A stretch of DNA of 64,000 nt from Giardia muris (GCA_006247105.1 CM016929.1:310001-374000); one strand, 5' to 3'; positions 15,578 through 26,200 are shown, counted from the first letter of the stretch. Made by a program: numbers and translations. The notes: generated by a model not told the origin, from the letters alone.

Positions 15578-18148
15578 ATGGTGCTCTTGAACCCTTTGAG
15601 CTTCCTCGATTCTCTCGACCCATACCTTGAGGAGCACACCGCCGAGCTACTGGACCTCGCTCCGGACTTTGCGAGGGGACGGCAGCTGAATATCGTCCTT
15701 CTGAAACAGCTGATTCAGCTTCTCGAGACGTTCTTCGGACGTGCGGAGCAGTGCTTCGGCTTGAAGAGCCCACAACAGACCCAGGCCAAGATCCCCCACT
15801 ATCTTTATGCCAACCCCGCGACCCGACTTCCTTTGATTCAGACGATCATCGGTTCTCTTCTTGGCAACCCCATAATCAGCCGGTCCCTTCCCGAGGCAAT
15901 CGACCTTCTGGCTCAGATGCCCGCGGAGGAATTTACCCCGTTATACGCCCAGTGCTATGACGCCGTCATGCGGAGTTCGTTCTGCAAGCCAATACTCGTC
16001 TTTCTTGCAACCCATATGCCCCAAGAGCTTCAGGACATGATCGTCCAAGGTGCACGACGCTTTCACAACGTCCATATCATACCCCTTCAGTCCATCGAGT
16101 TGGCTGAGTCACGACAATATACTCTTCCACCAGAACGTCTTTATTTCCGAGAAGAGGACTGTTCATCTATGGCAGACGACGTCAAGGACGCCTCAGAGCG
16201 CGCATATATCCCAGTCGTCCTTGCGGCCCCTTGGTTCCCGAGTGGGACCAACACTTTATTCAAGGTTATCACCCTTCCTCGACGAGGTCGTCTTCAGGAC
16301 AATTTGGCGATCTCAAAGATCAACTTCCGGATCATCGACTTCGCCAATGATACCTACTTCGTCCATCTCTTCCGCTCTCCTCAATGTTATGACGCCAGCG
16401 AGCAGAGACAGATGATCGCCGATACTCGTGGGGCACGGCCTAAGCAGAGGGAGCTTGTCGAACTCCCCGTCATCAGTACTCGCCTAGCCATCGCGAACGA
16501 GCATATGGAGGAGGTCTATCGACTTCTAGGAGTGGATCCCGGGAATGTCCGATCGCGCCAGGTTTCTCGGACGATGGGAGTCCCGGGTGAAACGGCTGAA
16601 ACCCTTACCCTCGATTGCTTCTACGTTTCATTCCAATGGCTCTTGGATTCTATAAGCTTCAATGAGCTGACAGAGGTGACCGATTATGTCCCTCAGACGA
16701 TCATTCCAGTCCCCCTCTCAGGCGTCGACGAAAACACCGCACCCGCGACGGAGAACGCGTGCACGGCGGCAACGTGTTATTGCGGCCGTTGTCACTTCTT
16801 GTTCCGAGATGCGGACTGCACTGGGCATAACCTTGAGACATACTTCCCGGCGATGCGGGCGGATCCGTACCGGTACAGCGGGATCCTTGGGATATGGCGC
16901 GAGCGTCTCGGGATGCCAGAGGGCTGGACGGTGGGCCAACCGATCCAGACGCCATTGCAAGCCGTTACGGTCGAGCTCCTCTTTAAGAACACCCCAAATC
17001 GGACCAGTACGATGGAACTTAGAGACTACTCGTTCGAGACGACCGTCCCCCTCAAGGAGTTTGCGGAGCTCTTAGCAACGCCGGAAGCGGAGCCTGCACT
17101 TGTCCCAAGCGTGAGCATGAAGCTTGAGCCGATAACTCCGGCGTTCCAGCAGAACATCTTCAACTTCATCTTCAACGATTATGTCGATGCTGACACCGTC
17201 CGGATGTTGGAGCAGATCATTCGGCAAAGTGGTGACCAGCTGACACTCCGACAATACCTGAACCTTGAGGCGAGTGATGGCCGCCAGGTCAAGGTCCGCG
17301 ACCTTCTAGCAGACATTCGGTCGATGAAGTACCGATACTCAGCAGCCGTCGATACTCTCCTCTTCGATTCCATCAATTCCCCACCCCATGGACGCTGCTA
17401 CGCTGGGAGTGGGATTCCTTTGATGGCTCAGGCCCTGATAAAGGGGAAAAGCATCATGGAGGTTGGCCAGGAACAAGAACGAGCGCAGATGCAAGGAAAG
17501 GCACGACCCCACTCGTATCGAAGCCTTCCTCAGTACACACGGAATACGTGGTTCGATGATGTGTCCAGAACCTATCCTCTAGAGGAGCGGGAGTTCGAAC
17601 GGGAGTTCCAGGAAGGGATCATGACGCCCGAAGACTATGTCTTGTATCGGAACGCAATCATCACGCACTACCTGGAGTCGGGACGACGCTCTTTCAAGTG
17701 CTTCGTCCTCTATGACGTGCTACCCATCCCCGTCGACGTCATCGCAAAAATATATGAGTTCCTTGGGCGTGAGAGCCTCATCAACACAACCGTCGAACGC
17801 TCACGCTCCTTCAACCCGGTAATTTGCGCCCCTGAGAGCGATGGGTTCCTAGCCGAGGACGTCCAGAATGGAGTGGTCATCTCAGAGCCACAGGAATCCC
17901 CGGGACAACAGGTCCCGGCGGGAATCGTTCGGGACTTGCTTGATGCGCGGTATTCTCCGCCCTTTCTTCAGGCACATGCACTTCTTGGGGCGACCATCCA
18001 AACGCCGCCTGAAGGACTGGAGGAGCTAGTTTCGACCTGTGTCCAGCTGATGCGGCAGAAGCGGACGCCTCTTGGACTGGCACAAAGCGGTGCTGAGGCC
18101 ATCATTGAGACGGTCCGACTCCGGCTCGAAAGCGAGGATCAGGAGTAG
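15578..18148 (+). CDS. 856-residue protein with CxC finger-like patch, unknown
   Basis: I do not recognise this protein. It starts at the ATG behind CAAAATAG, has no signal peptide or clear span and looks globular along most of its length. A cysteine patch at about residues 390-410 reads CTAATCYCGRCHFLF and could bind a metal. The C-terminal part (about 640-740) is well ordered and charged, with EEREFEREFQEGIMTPEDYV and a following RNAIITHYLESGRRSFKCFV. The last 47 bp overlap the convergent gene at 18102-18815. Even composition and length argue for a conserved protein. Chromatin or RNA-complex scaffolds are possible but not supported. Confidence 0.75.
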   Translation: MVLLNPLSFLDSLDPYLEEHTAELLDLAPDFARGRQLNIVLLKQLIQLLETFFGRAEQCFGLKSPQQTQAKIPHYLYANPATRLPLIQTIIGSLLGNPIISRSLPEAIDLLAQMPAEEFTPLYAQCYDAVMRSSFCKPILVFLATHMPQELQDMIVQGARRFHNVHIIPLQSIELAESRQYTLPPERLYFREEDCSSMADDVKDASERAYIPVVLAAPWFPSGTNTLFKVITLPRRGRLQDNLAISKINFRIIDFANDTYFVHLFRSPQCYDASEQRQMIADTRGARPKQRELVELPVISTRLAIANEHMEEVYRLLGVDPGNVRSRQVSRTMGVPGETAETLTLDCFYVSFQWLLDSISFNELTEVTDYVPQTIIPVPLSGVDENTAPATENACTAATCYCGRCHFLFRDADCTGHNLETYFPAMRADPYRYSGILGIWRERLGMPEGWTVGQPIQTPLQAVTVELLFKNTPNRTSTMELRDYSFETTVPLKEFAELLATPEAEPALVPSVSMKLEPITPAFQQNIFNFIFNDYVDADTVRMLEQIIRQSGDQLTLRQYLNLEASDGRQVKVRDLLADIRSMKYRYSAAVDTLLFDSINSPPHGRCYAGSGIPLMAQALIKGKSIMEVGQEQERAQMQGKARPHSYRSLPQYTRNTWFDDVSRTYPLEEREFEREFQEGIMTPEDYVLYRNAIITHYLESGRRSFKCFVLYDVLPIPVDVIAKIYEFLGRESLINTTVERSRSFNPVICAPESDGFLAEDVQNGVVISEPQESPGQQVPAGIVRDLLDARYSPPFLQAHALLGATIQTPPEGLEELVSTCVQLMRQKRTPLGLAQSGAEAIIETVRLRLESEDQE

Positions 18149-18815
18149 CCTCTAGGATTCCACGACTCGTCCGGGTCAAGGAGCGATAGATCTCCGTGTA
18201 TGTCCGAAGGACCGAGGCGCCATTGGAGGGCTCGATCAAGTTCTTAATGGCTCCAGGCTGATAGTCAGAAATCCGACGACGTCTTGGCTCACCCCGCGAG
18301 GATGGTCTGAGTGCACGTGTCTGTGTGGTCTGAGATATTGGAGGATCCCGTACAGGCCTATTGAAGACCACAGGTAAGTCTCGGGTGGTAACCTGGATAC
18401 CCACGTCGCAAGCAAAAGAGGAGACTGGAGATGTCCCTCTATCTAGACTATCGGGTGTGGCCTGGACGGCCAAGGTGGAAGCCTCGGGGATTGGATCTGT
18501 ACTAGTAAAGATCGTGCGCGTATCGTTTGGGGTAGGGACGAAGTCTGTAAAGCAAGCTTTGTGGAAGGTCTGAAGAGGATCTGTTCCAAGGGATCGGGAT
18601 TGAGCATTTGATCGTTGCGCATGGACGGAGTCGACGCGAGGAGAAGTACTATTGGCCAAGCTGAACCGAGGAGACTCAGAAGGTGCTTGTGAGAGGCCAG
18701 AAAACGTGTGTGTGGAAGATGGTCTGGAGAGGGAGGGGACCAGACGCCGGGCGCGCGCCTGTTCAAGGGCGTGTTCGAATGGGATCCGGGCGTCAACGAA
18801 GCTCTCAAAATTCAT
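18102..18815 (-). CDS. Ser/Thr/Pro/Arg-rich protein, unknown
   Basis: The 237-residue protein is rich in Ser, Thr, Pro and Arg and looks largely disordered; only the N-terminal ~30 residues (FVDARIPFEHALEQARARRL) look helical. No domain was recognised. The start is the ATG at 18815, which is 2 bp from the divergent ATG at 18818. The 3' end overlaps the convergent 856-residue gene by 47 bp. Disordered cytoskeleton-associated or regulatory protein is the broadest fair guess. Reality of the gene rests on its clean ATG context (ATAAATG) and on the gap it fills. Confidence 0.6.
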   Translation of the reverse strand: MNFESFVDARIPFEHALEQARARRLVPSLSRPSSTHTFSGLSQAPSESPRFSLANSTSPRVDSVHAQRSNAQSRSLGTDPLQTFHKACFTDFVPTPNDTRTIFTSTDPIPEASTLAVQATPDSLDRGTSPVSSFACDVGIQVTTRDLPVVFNRPVRDPPISQTTQTRALRPSSRGEPRRRRISDYQPGAIKNLIEPSNGASVLRTYTEIYRSLTRTSRGILEATPDPRFRAGVGPSQ

Positions 18816-18820
18816 TTATG
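18811..18820. promoter_or_regulatory. Shared divergent initiator (ATGs 2 bp apart)
   Basis: TTCATTTATG holds both start codons: ATG on the minus strand at 18815-18813 and ATG on the plus strand at 18818-18820. The surrounding AT-rich patch (AAAATTCATTTATGA) is the only plausible initiator for either gene, so it should work in both directions. Confidence 0.5.
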
Positions 18821-19153
18821 ACAGACCAGTTTCTCGATCAGGAGGCGCGTATGGATCAGGCGCTGACAGATGTGTACAGGCAAGGGGCGGGGCTAATGGA
18901 GGTGCTCGCCGAAAATCGGGAGCTGCGGAGCCACCTGACGATGGCCCTATATACGGTCCGACGCCTGACGAGCGAGTGCCAAGGAGATGTTGATCGGCTT
19001 GAGGAGTACATCGACGAGACGTCTGGGCGGCAGCAGGACCGGAGGCGGGACTGGCGAGTCGTGGGACTTCTTGCTCTCTTCTGCTGCCTCATCCTCTTCA
19101 TGGGGAGAATCGTCTCCCTCGCCAATGCGGCGTTCAGGTATGCGTACTTGTGA
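18818..19153 (+). CDS. Small tail-anchored coiled-coil protein (SNARE-like architecture)
   Basis: The 111-residue protein has a helical N-terminal part (DQEARMDQALTDVYRQGAGL through ECQGDVDRLEEYIDETSG), a basic hinge (RQQDRRRDW) and a hydrophobic segment VVGLLALFCCLILFMGRIV close to the C-terminus. That is the layout of Bet1/Qc-type SNAREs and other tail-anchored proteins facing the cytosol. The heptad region is short, and the zero-layer Gln is not assigned with certainty, so SNARE identity is only a suggestion. The start at 18818 is 2 bp from the divergent minus-strand ATG. The stop lies in TGTGAAC, and the next gene's ATG is 17 bp beyond. Confidence 0.6.
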   Translation: MTDQFLDQEARMDQALTDVYRQGAGLMEVLAENRELRSHLTMALYTVRRLTSECQGDVDRLEEYIDETSGRQQDRRRDWRVVGLLALFCCLILFMGRIVSLANAAFRYAYL

Positions 19154-19170
19154 ACCCGAGGAGGAGAAAA

Positions 19171-19554
19171 ATGGCTGGAGTGACGGTAACAGACCCATTC
19201 GCCCACACCGAGGAGCTGCCTCTCTTCCCAAAGCTGGTGCGACATCCCATGATGGTACTACGGTTACCCCTTGCTGGGGTGAGTCTTCTCTTCTGTTTCG
19301 CAACCCTTCTGACTCTCGGAGTGAGTCTCTGGTTCATGCGGGGGTATAGGGAGGCCGATGGAGAACGTTCTAGTCCATCTGTGCGTCTTTCGGCGAGGAT
19401 GCTCTTACGGCTTCTGGGTCTTCTTCTGGTTATCATAAGTATAGGGCTTCATGTGTCAGCTTTTGTCGCTCTAGGCCGTGTCCCTTACGACGTCGTTCGG
19501 ACGCTTATCCGTACGGCACTGGGCGCGGGAGGAGTTCTCCTCGTTCTCGCCTAG
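19171..19554 (+). CDS. Small polytopic membrane protein, unknown
   Basis: The 127-residue protein has three hydrophobic segments: about 33-55 (LAGVSLLFCFATLLTLGVSL), 80-103 (LRLLGLLLVIISIGLHVSAF) and 112-127 at the very C-terminus. No family was recognised. The ATG at 19171 follows GGAGAAAA; a GTG extension upstream overlaps the preceding stop and is not needed. It ends 50 bp before glycogen phosphorylase. Confidence 0.6.
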   Translation: MAGVTVTDPFAHTEELPLFPKLVRHPMMVLRLPLAGVSLLFCFATLLTLGVSLWFMRGYREADGERSSPSVRLSARMLLRLLGLLLVIISIGLHVSAFVALGRVPYDVVRTLIRTALGAGGVLLVLA

Positions 19555-19604
19555 CTCTTGTAAACGCCATCCTGGCCTTTACGGGAGCCAAAAATTCACC
19601 AGCG

Positions 19605-22328
19605 ATGGCATCTCAAAACTTGCCTCCGGTAGCCCCCGGGACCCAGCATCCCGCGCGCCACGCGGCCCCTAGCGACGGGCCCGTCTCCAATACGCTCATG
19701 CAGGGGGCGAGCCAGCCCATGGGGACGTACATCGGATCTCTTCAGTTCCACACGATGTTTGAGAAGCCCTCAACCCACCGCGAGGACGCCGTCCAGGCAA
19801 ACATCGTCAACTTCATCAAGTACCACCTCGGGCGCGAGTCGTCCACGATCGACACGTTCGGGATGTTCCAGGCGACGTCAATGTCGATTCGCAACCTTCT
19901 GATTGACAACTGGCGGAAGACGGTTGCCGCGCAGCAGCGCAAGAAGGCCCGCACCATCAACTACCTCAGCCTTGAGTTCCTGATGGGGCGCGCCCTGACC
20001 AACACCCTGTACAACCTGGAGGTCGGGCACGTCTACAAGAAGGCCCTGAAGGAGCTCGGGTTTACCCTCGAGGCCCTCCAGCAGGAGGAGTCCGACGCCG
20101 CCCTCGGCAATGGCGGCCTTGGGCGTCTCGCAGCCTGCTTCATTGACTCGATGGCCTCTCTCAACATCCCCTCCTTCGGGTATGGGATCCGCTACAGCTA
20201 CGGGATGTTCAAGCAGGGCGTCCGCAACGGCCACCAGGAGGAGATGCCTGATTACTGGCTCACCCATGGCAGTGAGCCCTTCCCGATCCTCGCGCGCCTC
20301 GACCGCGAGTACACGGTCCGCTTCTACGGATACTCGACGAGCGAGCCGGATGTCAAGAATCCGAAGCGCAAGATCTTCAAGTGGGAGGGTGGAGAGCTTG
20401 TCAAGGCTGTCGCGCACGATTGCCTTTGCGCGGGCCACCACACGTCGAACGTCTCGGACATTCGCCTTTGGGTAGCCCAGGCGAACTGCGACTTCGACCT
20501 GTCCGCCCACTCTCACGGTGACTTCTATTCTGCAATTCGCGAGCGTATGGAGAGTGAGAATATCTCCTTTGTCCTCTACCCCTCGGATAGCACGGACAGC
20601 GGGAAGCTTCTTCGCCTCAAGCAGGAGTACTTCTTTGTCTCCGCGTCTCTCCAGGATATGATCAGGCGCTGCAAAGCGATGGACGTCCCGATCACCGACT
20701 TCCACAAGTATTTCGTCGTCCAGCTCAACGACACGCACCCCGCCCTCGGGATTCCCGAACTAATGCGCCTTCTTCTCGATGAGGAGCGTCTCGAATGGAA
20801 CGACGCCTGGGCGATCGTCACTCAGACCTTCTGCTACACGAACCATACAGTCCTCCCCGAGGCCCTTGAGACCTGGAACCTCGGGATCGTCTCCAAGCTT
20901 CTTCCTCGCCACACGGAGATCATCTTTGAGATCAACAGGCGCTTCATCGACGAGCTCCGTACGAAGCACAAGTGCACCGACGACGTGATCTCCCAGCTCT
21001 CCATTTTCGAGGAGCACGACGGGCTGAAGAAGATCCGCATGGCCAACCTCAGCATCGTCGGCTCGTACCGCGTCAACGGCGTTGCCGCCCTCCACACGGA
21101 CATTATTAAGACACGCCTCTTCCGTGAATTCAACAATATCTACCCGAACCGCTTCGTTAACGTGACCAACGGCGTCACCCCGCGCCGTTGGATCGCCCAG
21201 GCGAACCCTCTGCTCTCGCACTTCTTCACGAAGTACCTCCAGCAGCATAAGCTTGGGGAGTCGGAGCTGGATTGGCTGCGCAATATGAAGGTCCTCCAGT
21301 CTCTGATCGCTCCCCTCTCGAAGGACGAGCACGCGATCAACGAGCTTCTCGAGATCAAGCGGCTCAACAAGCAGCGCTTCGCGAACTACCTCCTCCGCCA
21401 CATCTCCGAGGAGTACACCCATGGAGAGGTCCCTCCGGTTGACATGGTCTTTGACACGCAGGTCAAGCGGATCCACGAGTACAAGCGGCAGCTCCTCAAC
21501 ATCCTGCAGGCGATCAGCTTCTACCTGAAGCTGAAGGCCTGCAAGACCAGGGAGGAGAAGCAGGCACTCCTGGGCAGTGGTGTTTGCAAGATCTTCGCTG
21601 GAAAGGCCGCCTCTGCGTACGTTACCGCGAAGCGCATCATCAAACTGATCAACAACGTCTCGAGGGTCGTTAATGCTGACCCCGACACCCGCGACTTCCT
21701 TCGCGTCTACTTCCTCCCGAACTACAACGTCAGCTCCGCGGAGATCATCTTCCCTGGGACGGAGGTCTCAGAGCAGATCTCGACGGCGGGAGCCGAGGCC
21801 TCCGGGACCGGGAACATGAAGGCTTGCATGAACGGTGCCGTCATCTGTGGGACGATGGATGGTGCCAACGTCGAGATCTACGAGCACGTTGGGAGCGATA
21901 ACATCTTCATCTTCGGTGCGGATACGGAGGCCGTTGAGCAGATCCGTGGCGAGTTCTGCAATGGGCGCCGCCTTCAGCTTTGTGGAGACCTTGTCGACGT
22001 CCTCAATTGCATCGAATCGGGATTGTTCGGCGGGATGGATGATTACAACCAGCACTTCAAGGCGCTAGTCGACATGATCCGAGCTGGGAATGACTGGTAC
22101 CTGGTCGGAGCCGACTTCGAGCAGTATTGCGATTGCTACCTCAACCAGCTTATCCCTCTGTATAAGAGGAGGCTGGATTGGGGTCGCATGATGCTCCACA
22201 ACTGCCTTGGGATGTGGTACTTCAGTAGCGACCGCTCAATTATGGATTACTGCGAGAAGATCTGGAAGGTCGAGCCCTGTGACCCGGATGCTCAGCAATC
22301 CTGCCTCGCCGGCGTCCCGCAGATCTGA
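19605..22328 (+). CDS. Glycogen phosphorylase
   Basis: The 907-residue enzyme is a full alpha-glucan phosphorylase (EC 2.4.1.1), releasing glucose-1-phosphate from glycogen with PLP as cofactor. Family blocks are intact: LSLEFLMGRALTNTLYNL, DAALGNGGLGRLAACFIDS, FGYGIRYSYGMFKQ, QLNDTHPALGIPELMRLL, VTNGVTPRRWI, DTQVKRIHEYKRQLLN and EASGTGNMKACMNGA. Lys739 in GTGNMK is the PLP lysine. It is somewhat longer than animal enzymes (about 840) because of an N-terminal extension (about 1-45). The PLP motif has ACMNGA where most have FxxNGA. Codon choice is strongly biased toward C-ending codons (CGC, CTC, ATC, AAG), as expected of a highly expressed gene. Glycogen is the known carbohydrate store of Giardia. 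Confidence 0.97.
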   Translation: MASQNLPPVAPGTQHPARHAAPSDGPVSNTLMQGASQPMGTYIGSLQFHTMFEKPSTHREDAVQANIVNFIKYHLGRESSTIDTFGMFQATSMSIRNLLIDNWRKTVAAQQRKKARTINYLSLEFLMGRALTNTLYNLEVGHVYKKALKELGFTLEALQQEESDAALGNGGLGRLAACFIDSMASLNIPSFGYGIRYSYGMFKQGVRNGHQEEMPDYWLTHGSEPFPILARLDREYTVRFYGYSTSEPDVKNPKRKIFKWEGGELVKAVAHDCLCAGHHTSNVSDIRLWVAQANCDFDLSAHSHGDFYSAIRERMESENISFVLYPSDSTDSGKLLRLKQEYFFVSASLQDMIRRCKAMDVPITDFHKYFVVQLNDTHPALGIPELMRLLLDEERLEWNDAWAIVTQTFCYTNHTVLPEALETWNLGIVSKLLPRHTEIIFEINRRFIDELRTKHKCTDDVISQLSIFEEHDGLKKIRMANLSIVGSYRVNGVAALHTDIIKTRLFREFNNIYPNRFVNVTNGVTPRRWIAQANPLLSHFFTKYLQQHKLGESELDWLRNMKVLQSLIAPLSKDEHAINELLEIKRLNKQRFANYLLRHISEEYTHGEVPPVDMVFDTQVKRIHEYKRQLLNILQAISFYLKLKACKTREEKQALLGSGVCKIFAGKAASAYVTAKRIIKLINNVSRVVNADPDTRDFLRVYFLPNYNVSSAEIIFPGTEVSEQISTAGAEASGTGNMKACMNGAVICGTMDGANVEIYEHVGSDNIFIFGADTEAVEQIRGEFCNGRRLQLCGDLVDVLNCIESGLFGGMDDYNQHFKALVDMIRAGNDWYLVGADFEQYCDCYLNQLIPLYKRRLDWGRMMLHNCLGMWYFSSDRSIMDYCEKIWKVEPCDPDAQQSCLAGVPQI

Positions 22329-22372
22329 TGTGAATGCGATCGTCATCGCGAGGGCTCGTACGTCTCGAGTAA

Positions 22373-23194
22373 ATGGTTGAGCCCAACAGTAACGCTCTAG
22401 CCGAAGGGCCGCGCTTTCCCCCCGACCCTGTCGAGCTCGATGATTTGGCATGGTTCAGAAGGCGAATCTTCTTAATCTCCTGCATTCACACATGCAACCT
22501 TCTTCTAGTGGTCATTGGGCTTGCATTATCGATCATCTCGCCAATCCTAACGAAACAGTTTGTTGCCGTAGTTCCAATTCTTGCCTTTCTTGGGGCCCTG
22601 ATCTGTAACGTCCTAGTGACCTATGCGACAGTTTTTCTTTCAATCTCCCTCTACATCGTGATCTGCGTCTATGGACTCTATGGAATTGCCGTTTTCATGA
22701 TGCTGGCCTTTCTACCAGACGAGCCTCCCATGCCAGGTGGGGAAATGGCTGGATACATCATCGACATCGTGTTCCTTCCATTAGGCTTAGTTCTTCTGAC
22801 AAGTCATCTCATCGTTCGGAGCTTATTAAGTCGGACGGCCGAACATGTCATTCCTCACGCCCCCTTGCCCGGGACGGCCCTACGGTTCATGTATACCGTC
22901 CAGTACAGTCGACAAAAGATGCAATTGGTGAAGGATCAGTACATAACGGTCGATCATCTCTTCTTTGGCGAACGGTGCCATCCCATCATCATGAGCGCCT
23001 CAGACGAGCCTCAGCCCGTCCTCAAACGCTTTGAACGTGATAGACGCAAAGGAATCATTCGGTCGGACGGTATCGGAGTCCATCGTGGGTCTCACAAGCA
23101 ACCAAACCCTGAGGCGGTCTCATACCAATATGTCGCAAAGGCGAACCTCCCCCTGGGCTCGGACTTCGTCCCCTCCGGGTGCGCCTTCGCCTAG
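22373..23194 (+). CDS. Polytopic membrane protein, about four spans
   Basis: The 273-residue protein has hydrophobic segments at about 32-57, 61-80, 83-115 and 127-150, and a cytosolic-looking basic C-terminal half. No signature motif of a transporter or enzyme was found. The N-terminus is acidic with a WFRRR stretch before the first span. The ATG at 22373 follows GAGTAA, 44 bp after the phosphorylase stop. Unknown function; Giardia-lineage multipass protein is the best description. Confidence 0.65.
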   Translation: MVEPNSNALAEGPRFPPDPVELDDLAWFRRRIFLISCIHTCNLLLVVIGLALSIISPILTKQFVAVVPILAFLGALICNVLVTYATVFLSISLYIVICVYGLYGIAVFMMLAFLPDEPPMPGGEMAGYIIDIVFLPLGLVLLTSHLIVRSLLSRTAEHVIPHAPLPGTALRFMYTVQYSRQKMQLVKDQYITVDHLFFGERCHPIIMSASDEPQPVLKRFERDRRKGIIRSDGIGVHRGSHKQPNPEAVSYQYVAKANLPLGSDFVPSGCAFA

Positions 23195-23244
23195 ACGAGT
23201 CTGGATCATGATTAGGGTGTGGAGGAAAAATTCGAGCAGTAAAG

Positions 23245-26200
23245 ATGGACTTCGGCCTCCCGACGGCTGCGGCGATCCGCCAGCTCGCAGACGGGGGCAT
23301 CGTCGAGACGATGCTCCAGCTCCGGCGAAAGGGTAGTTCCCGCCCCCCATCTCCAACCAAGAGAGTCCAGCCTGCCATCCTTCCCAAAGCTCTGAAACCC
23401 ATCCAGCAGACACATCAGGTTCGAACCGACCGGGAGACTGAAAGTCTTGCCGCCGGACATGTCTTTCGGGATTGTGCGATGAGTTCCTTCGCAGACAGTA
23501 CCTTCGATCCAGTCTTTGGAGTGGATGGCCTTCTTACGCTTCAGCCCAAGGCTAGGGGTGGGGATGAGATCCTGGCACGAGACCCTCTTGAGCTGTATCT
23601 CGAGGCTGCGTACTCGGCTCTTGACACCGTCAACACTTTTGATACCTCTGCAGCGGATGTTATTTATCGCGTCATTAAGTGGTTGGTCACCGACGCACGG
23701 GTCAAGCCCGAGGAGATCGTCCGTTACAAGGAGATGGCCGATCATGCCCTTTTGGCCGCGGCAGAGCAAGAAAAGACGGCGACGGCCTTACGAGCAGAAA
23801 AGGACGCCCTCTCCTTAGAGATCCAGACGATGAAGGAAAGCCTCGACGTCGCACAGCAGGACCTGTTTAGTGCACGGCTTGAACTTGAAGCAGCGCATGC
23901 CGACAACAAGCGTCTTGAGACTGAGCTTCAGAACCTACGTGCCGAGCTCAACGATCAGATGCGTGCGTTCCAAGAGCTCCAAACCGCTCGAGATAAGATC
24001 GCCAAAAGGAATACGGAGCTTGTCGGTACCGGAGTTGCCCTTCGGACTCAAATCGAGGACTTCCTTCTTATGCAGCAGGAATATCAGCGGTGTCAACAGG
24101 TCCACGATGACGAGGTTCAGCAATTACGCTGCGAGCTTGATCGGGCTAAACGTCAGTATGATGAAGATATCGCATCATATCAACACATTGTCGGCTCAAA
24201 AACCGATGTCATTGCTGACCTGACAAACCAGTGTAGCGTAACAAAGAATGAATTGACTAACCTCCGTGAAAAGGTCGCCTATCTTCAAGATAAGCTCATC
24301 AGTAAGAACCCGGTTTCCGCCTCTTCGTTCCCAGTAGAGATTCCCGGTAATGGAAGCTTTCAGGACACGTTTGACCATATGATTTACGGAGATTCGCCTA
24401 GTCAGACCCACCATGGCTTATTAGCATCCATGACTGGGAATAAGGAAGTTCCTAATGTTCCACGGTCAACGCTTCCTCGGCACTCCTCTAATACCTCCGA
24501 GGACCACCCCGGTGATGGGACTAACGTCGAGAAAGATGACTCCACCCCAAAGGAGCCCCTGGTCCCTCAAGTCTATGACTCCACCGCACTGGAACGATTC
24601 CTCGTAGAGATGTATGCCTTGGACTTGGAAAAGACTCGTACCCTCGACGGAGCGGAGAACCAAAGAAGCGTCCAGACTGCTTCCCTTGCAATTCGGAAAA
24701 AGTTACGACTATTGGAGGCAAACGTTACGAAATATAAGGGCTTGGTGAAGGCTGACGCCGCCGCCTCCCAGGCCCAAGAAGCTGGGAGTATAGATGCTAA
24801 GCCCCATGTCGAAGTCGATGGTGACCCTGTGGATCTCACTGCCAGTACCATCCGTAGCCCTGGGAAATCAAGAGATAAGTCACGGAAGAAGTCTCCACGC
24901 AAAGGAAAACCTGAGACTCCTGCTACGACACGTCCGTCCCTTTCAGACTTTCTTTCAGATCTCACCTTGCTTGACACGCTTTCTGATGCTCAGAAGGCAC
25001 AGCTTCTTGAGTACCTCAAGAATGATTTACCGCATCCTCCATCAGCTACTTCTGTTGTCAAATCCTCAGAGCGTTCCATTTCACCCGAGCAGAAGTCGCG
25101 TCCCAAAGCTACTAATCAAGTTTCACTCGTCCAACAAAAAGACGATCCTACTCCCTCCTCAAAGAACATCCCAACAAGCCGTCCGGCACGTAAGAGTCCA
25201 GCTCACAAGACACAACAGAATAAGCGTGATATGGATACAGGGTCAGGCGCTGTCCTCATGACTCCCACCCGAAAGCCGAAACGTGATGCCTCACAGTTGC
25301 ATAGCGATGCATCAACGGCTGAAACTCGGGGTGATACCATTGGAGACCTTTCACAGATTGAAAGGCGACCTCTCGTTTCCGATACCACGAACAAGACGAC
25401 CGAGGCTGAGAAAGGTCGGCTTACCATGATTGCTGAGAAGAGAGATTCTGTTGCAGCCTCTTCAGAGATCCAGGATGGCCAGAAGAAGTCTCCTCGGCGG
25501 CGCAGCTCTGACGCCATTACATCACTCGATAGCCTTGGGAATCGCGCTCTTGAAAATCGTGAAGAGTGCGACCATCGAGGTGATACCGCACACACTCCTC
25601 ACTCACGTGCGCATTCCCGCGGAAGAGCGGATTCTCGGAAGGAAGGAGGCGATGCCAGTCCACCAGACCTTGTCGCCACCCTCCGTTCCTCATCTGCTGG
25701 TTTGCATAAGATCGCCTTAGATCAAAGTACTCTTTCCAGTTCTCCCTCTCCAGATGAGCCTGGCCGTGGGTCATGGAGACGGTCGGGGGCCAAAATGCGT
25801 GGGATGGACTGCATGGTTATCATTTCATCGCAGACCAATCTCGAACCGCAGCTTACACGTTCTCAGGTCACCGTTCGTGCCGAGCAGAAGGAGAGGCGGA
25901 AGTACACGAGCGCCGCCGATGGGACGCCGACGGTTGCCCCATTGAAGAAAGAGCGTTCCAAGCTCGCGTTTAAGGACACGAGCAAGGAACTTACAAGCAC
26001 CATGGAGTATGATACCCTCAGCAGCAGAAGCGACGAAAGTGGCGTCAATGAGGACGATGAGACTGTCACCACAGTTACTCAGGGCACTTCGCGGCACGTC
26101 AAGCGTGCTAGTGCGGCCACAAGCGCACATGGTTGCCCCTTGGTTAATAGAGGAATACAATGCGCGATTCTCACGGCACTTTCTCAAACCGTGGATCGCA

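Noticed and set aside
19878..20738. 286-codon open frame antisense to glycogen phosphorylase
   Set aside because: Long antisense frames are expected opposite a strongly biased C-ending-codon gene; its sequence is a Val/Asp/Leu-rich shadow with no domain.
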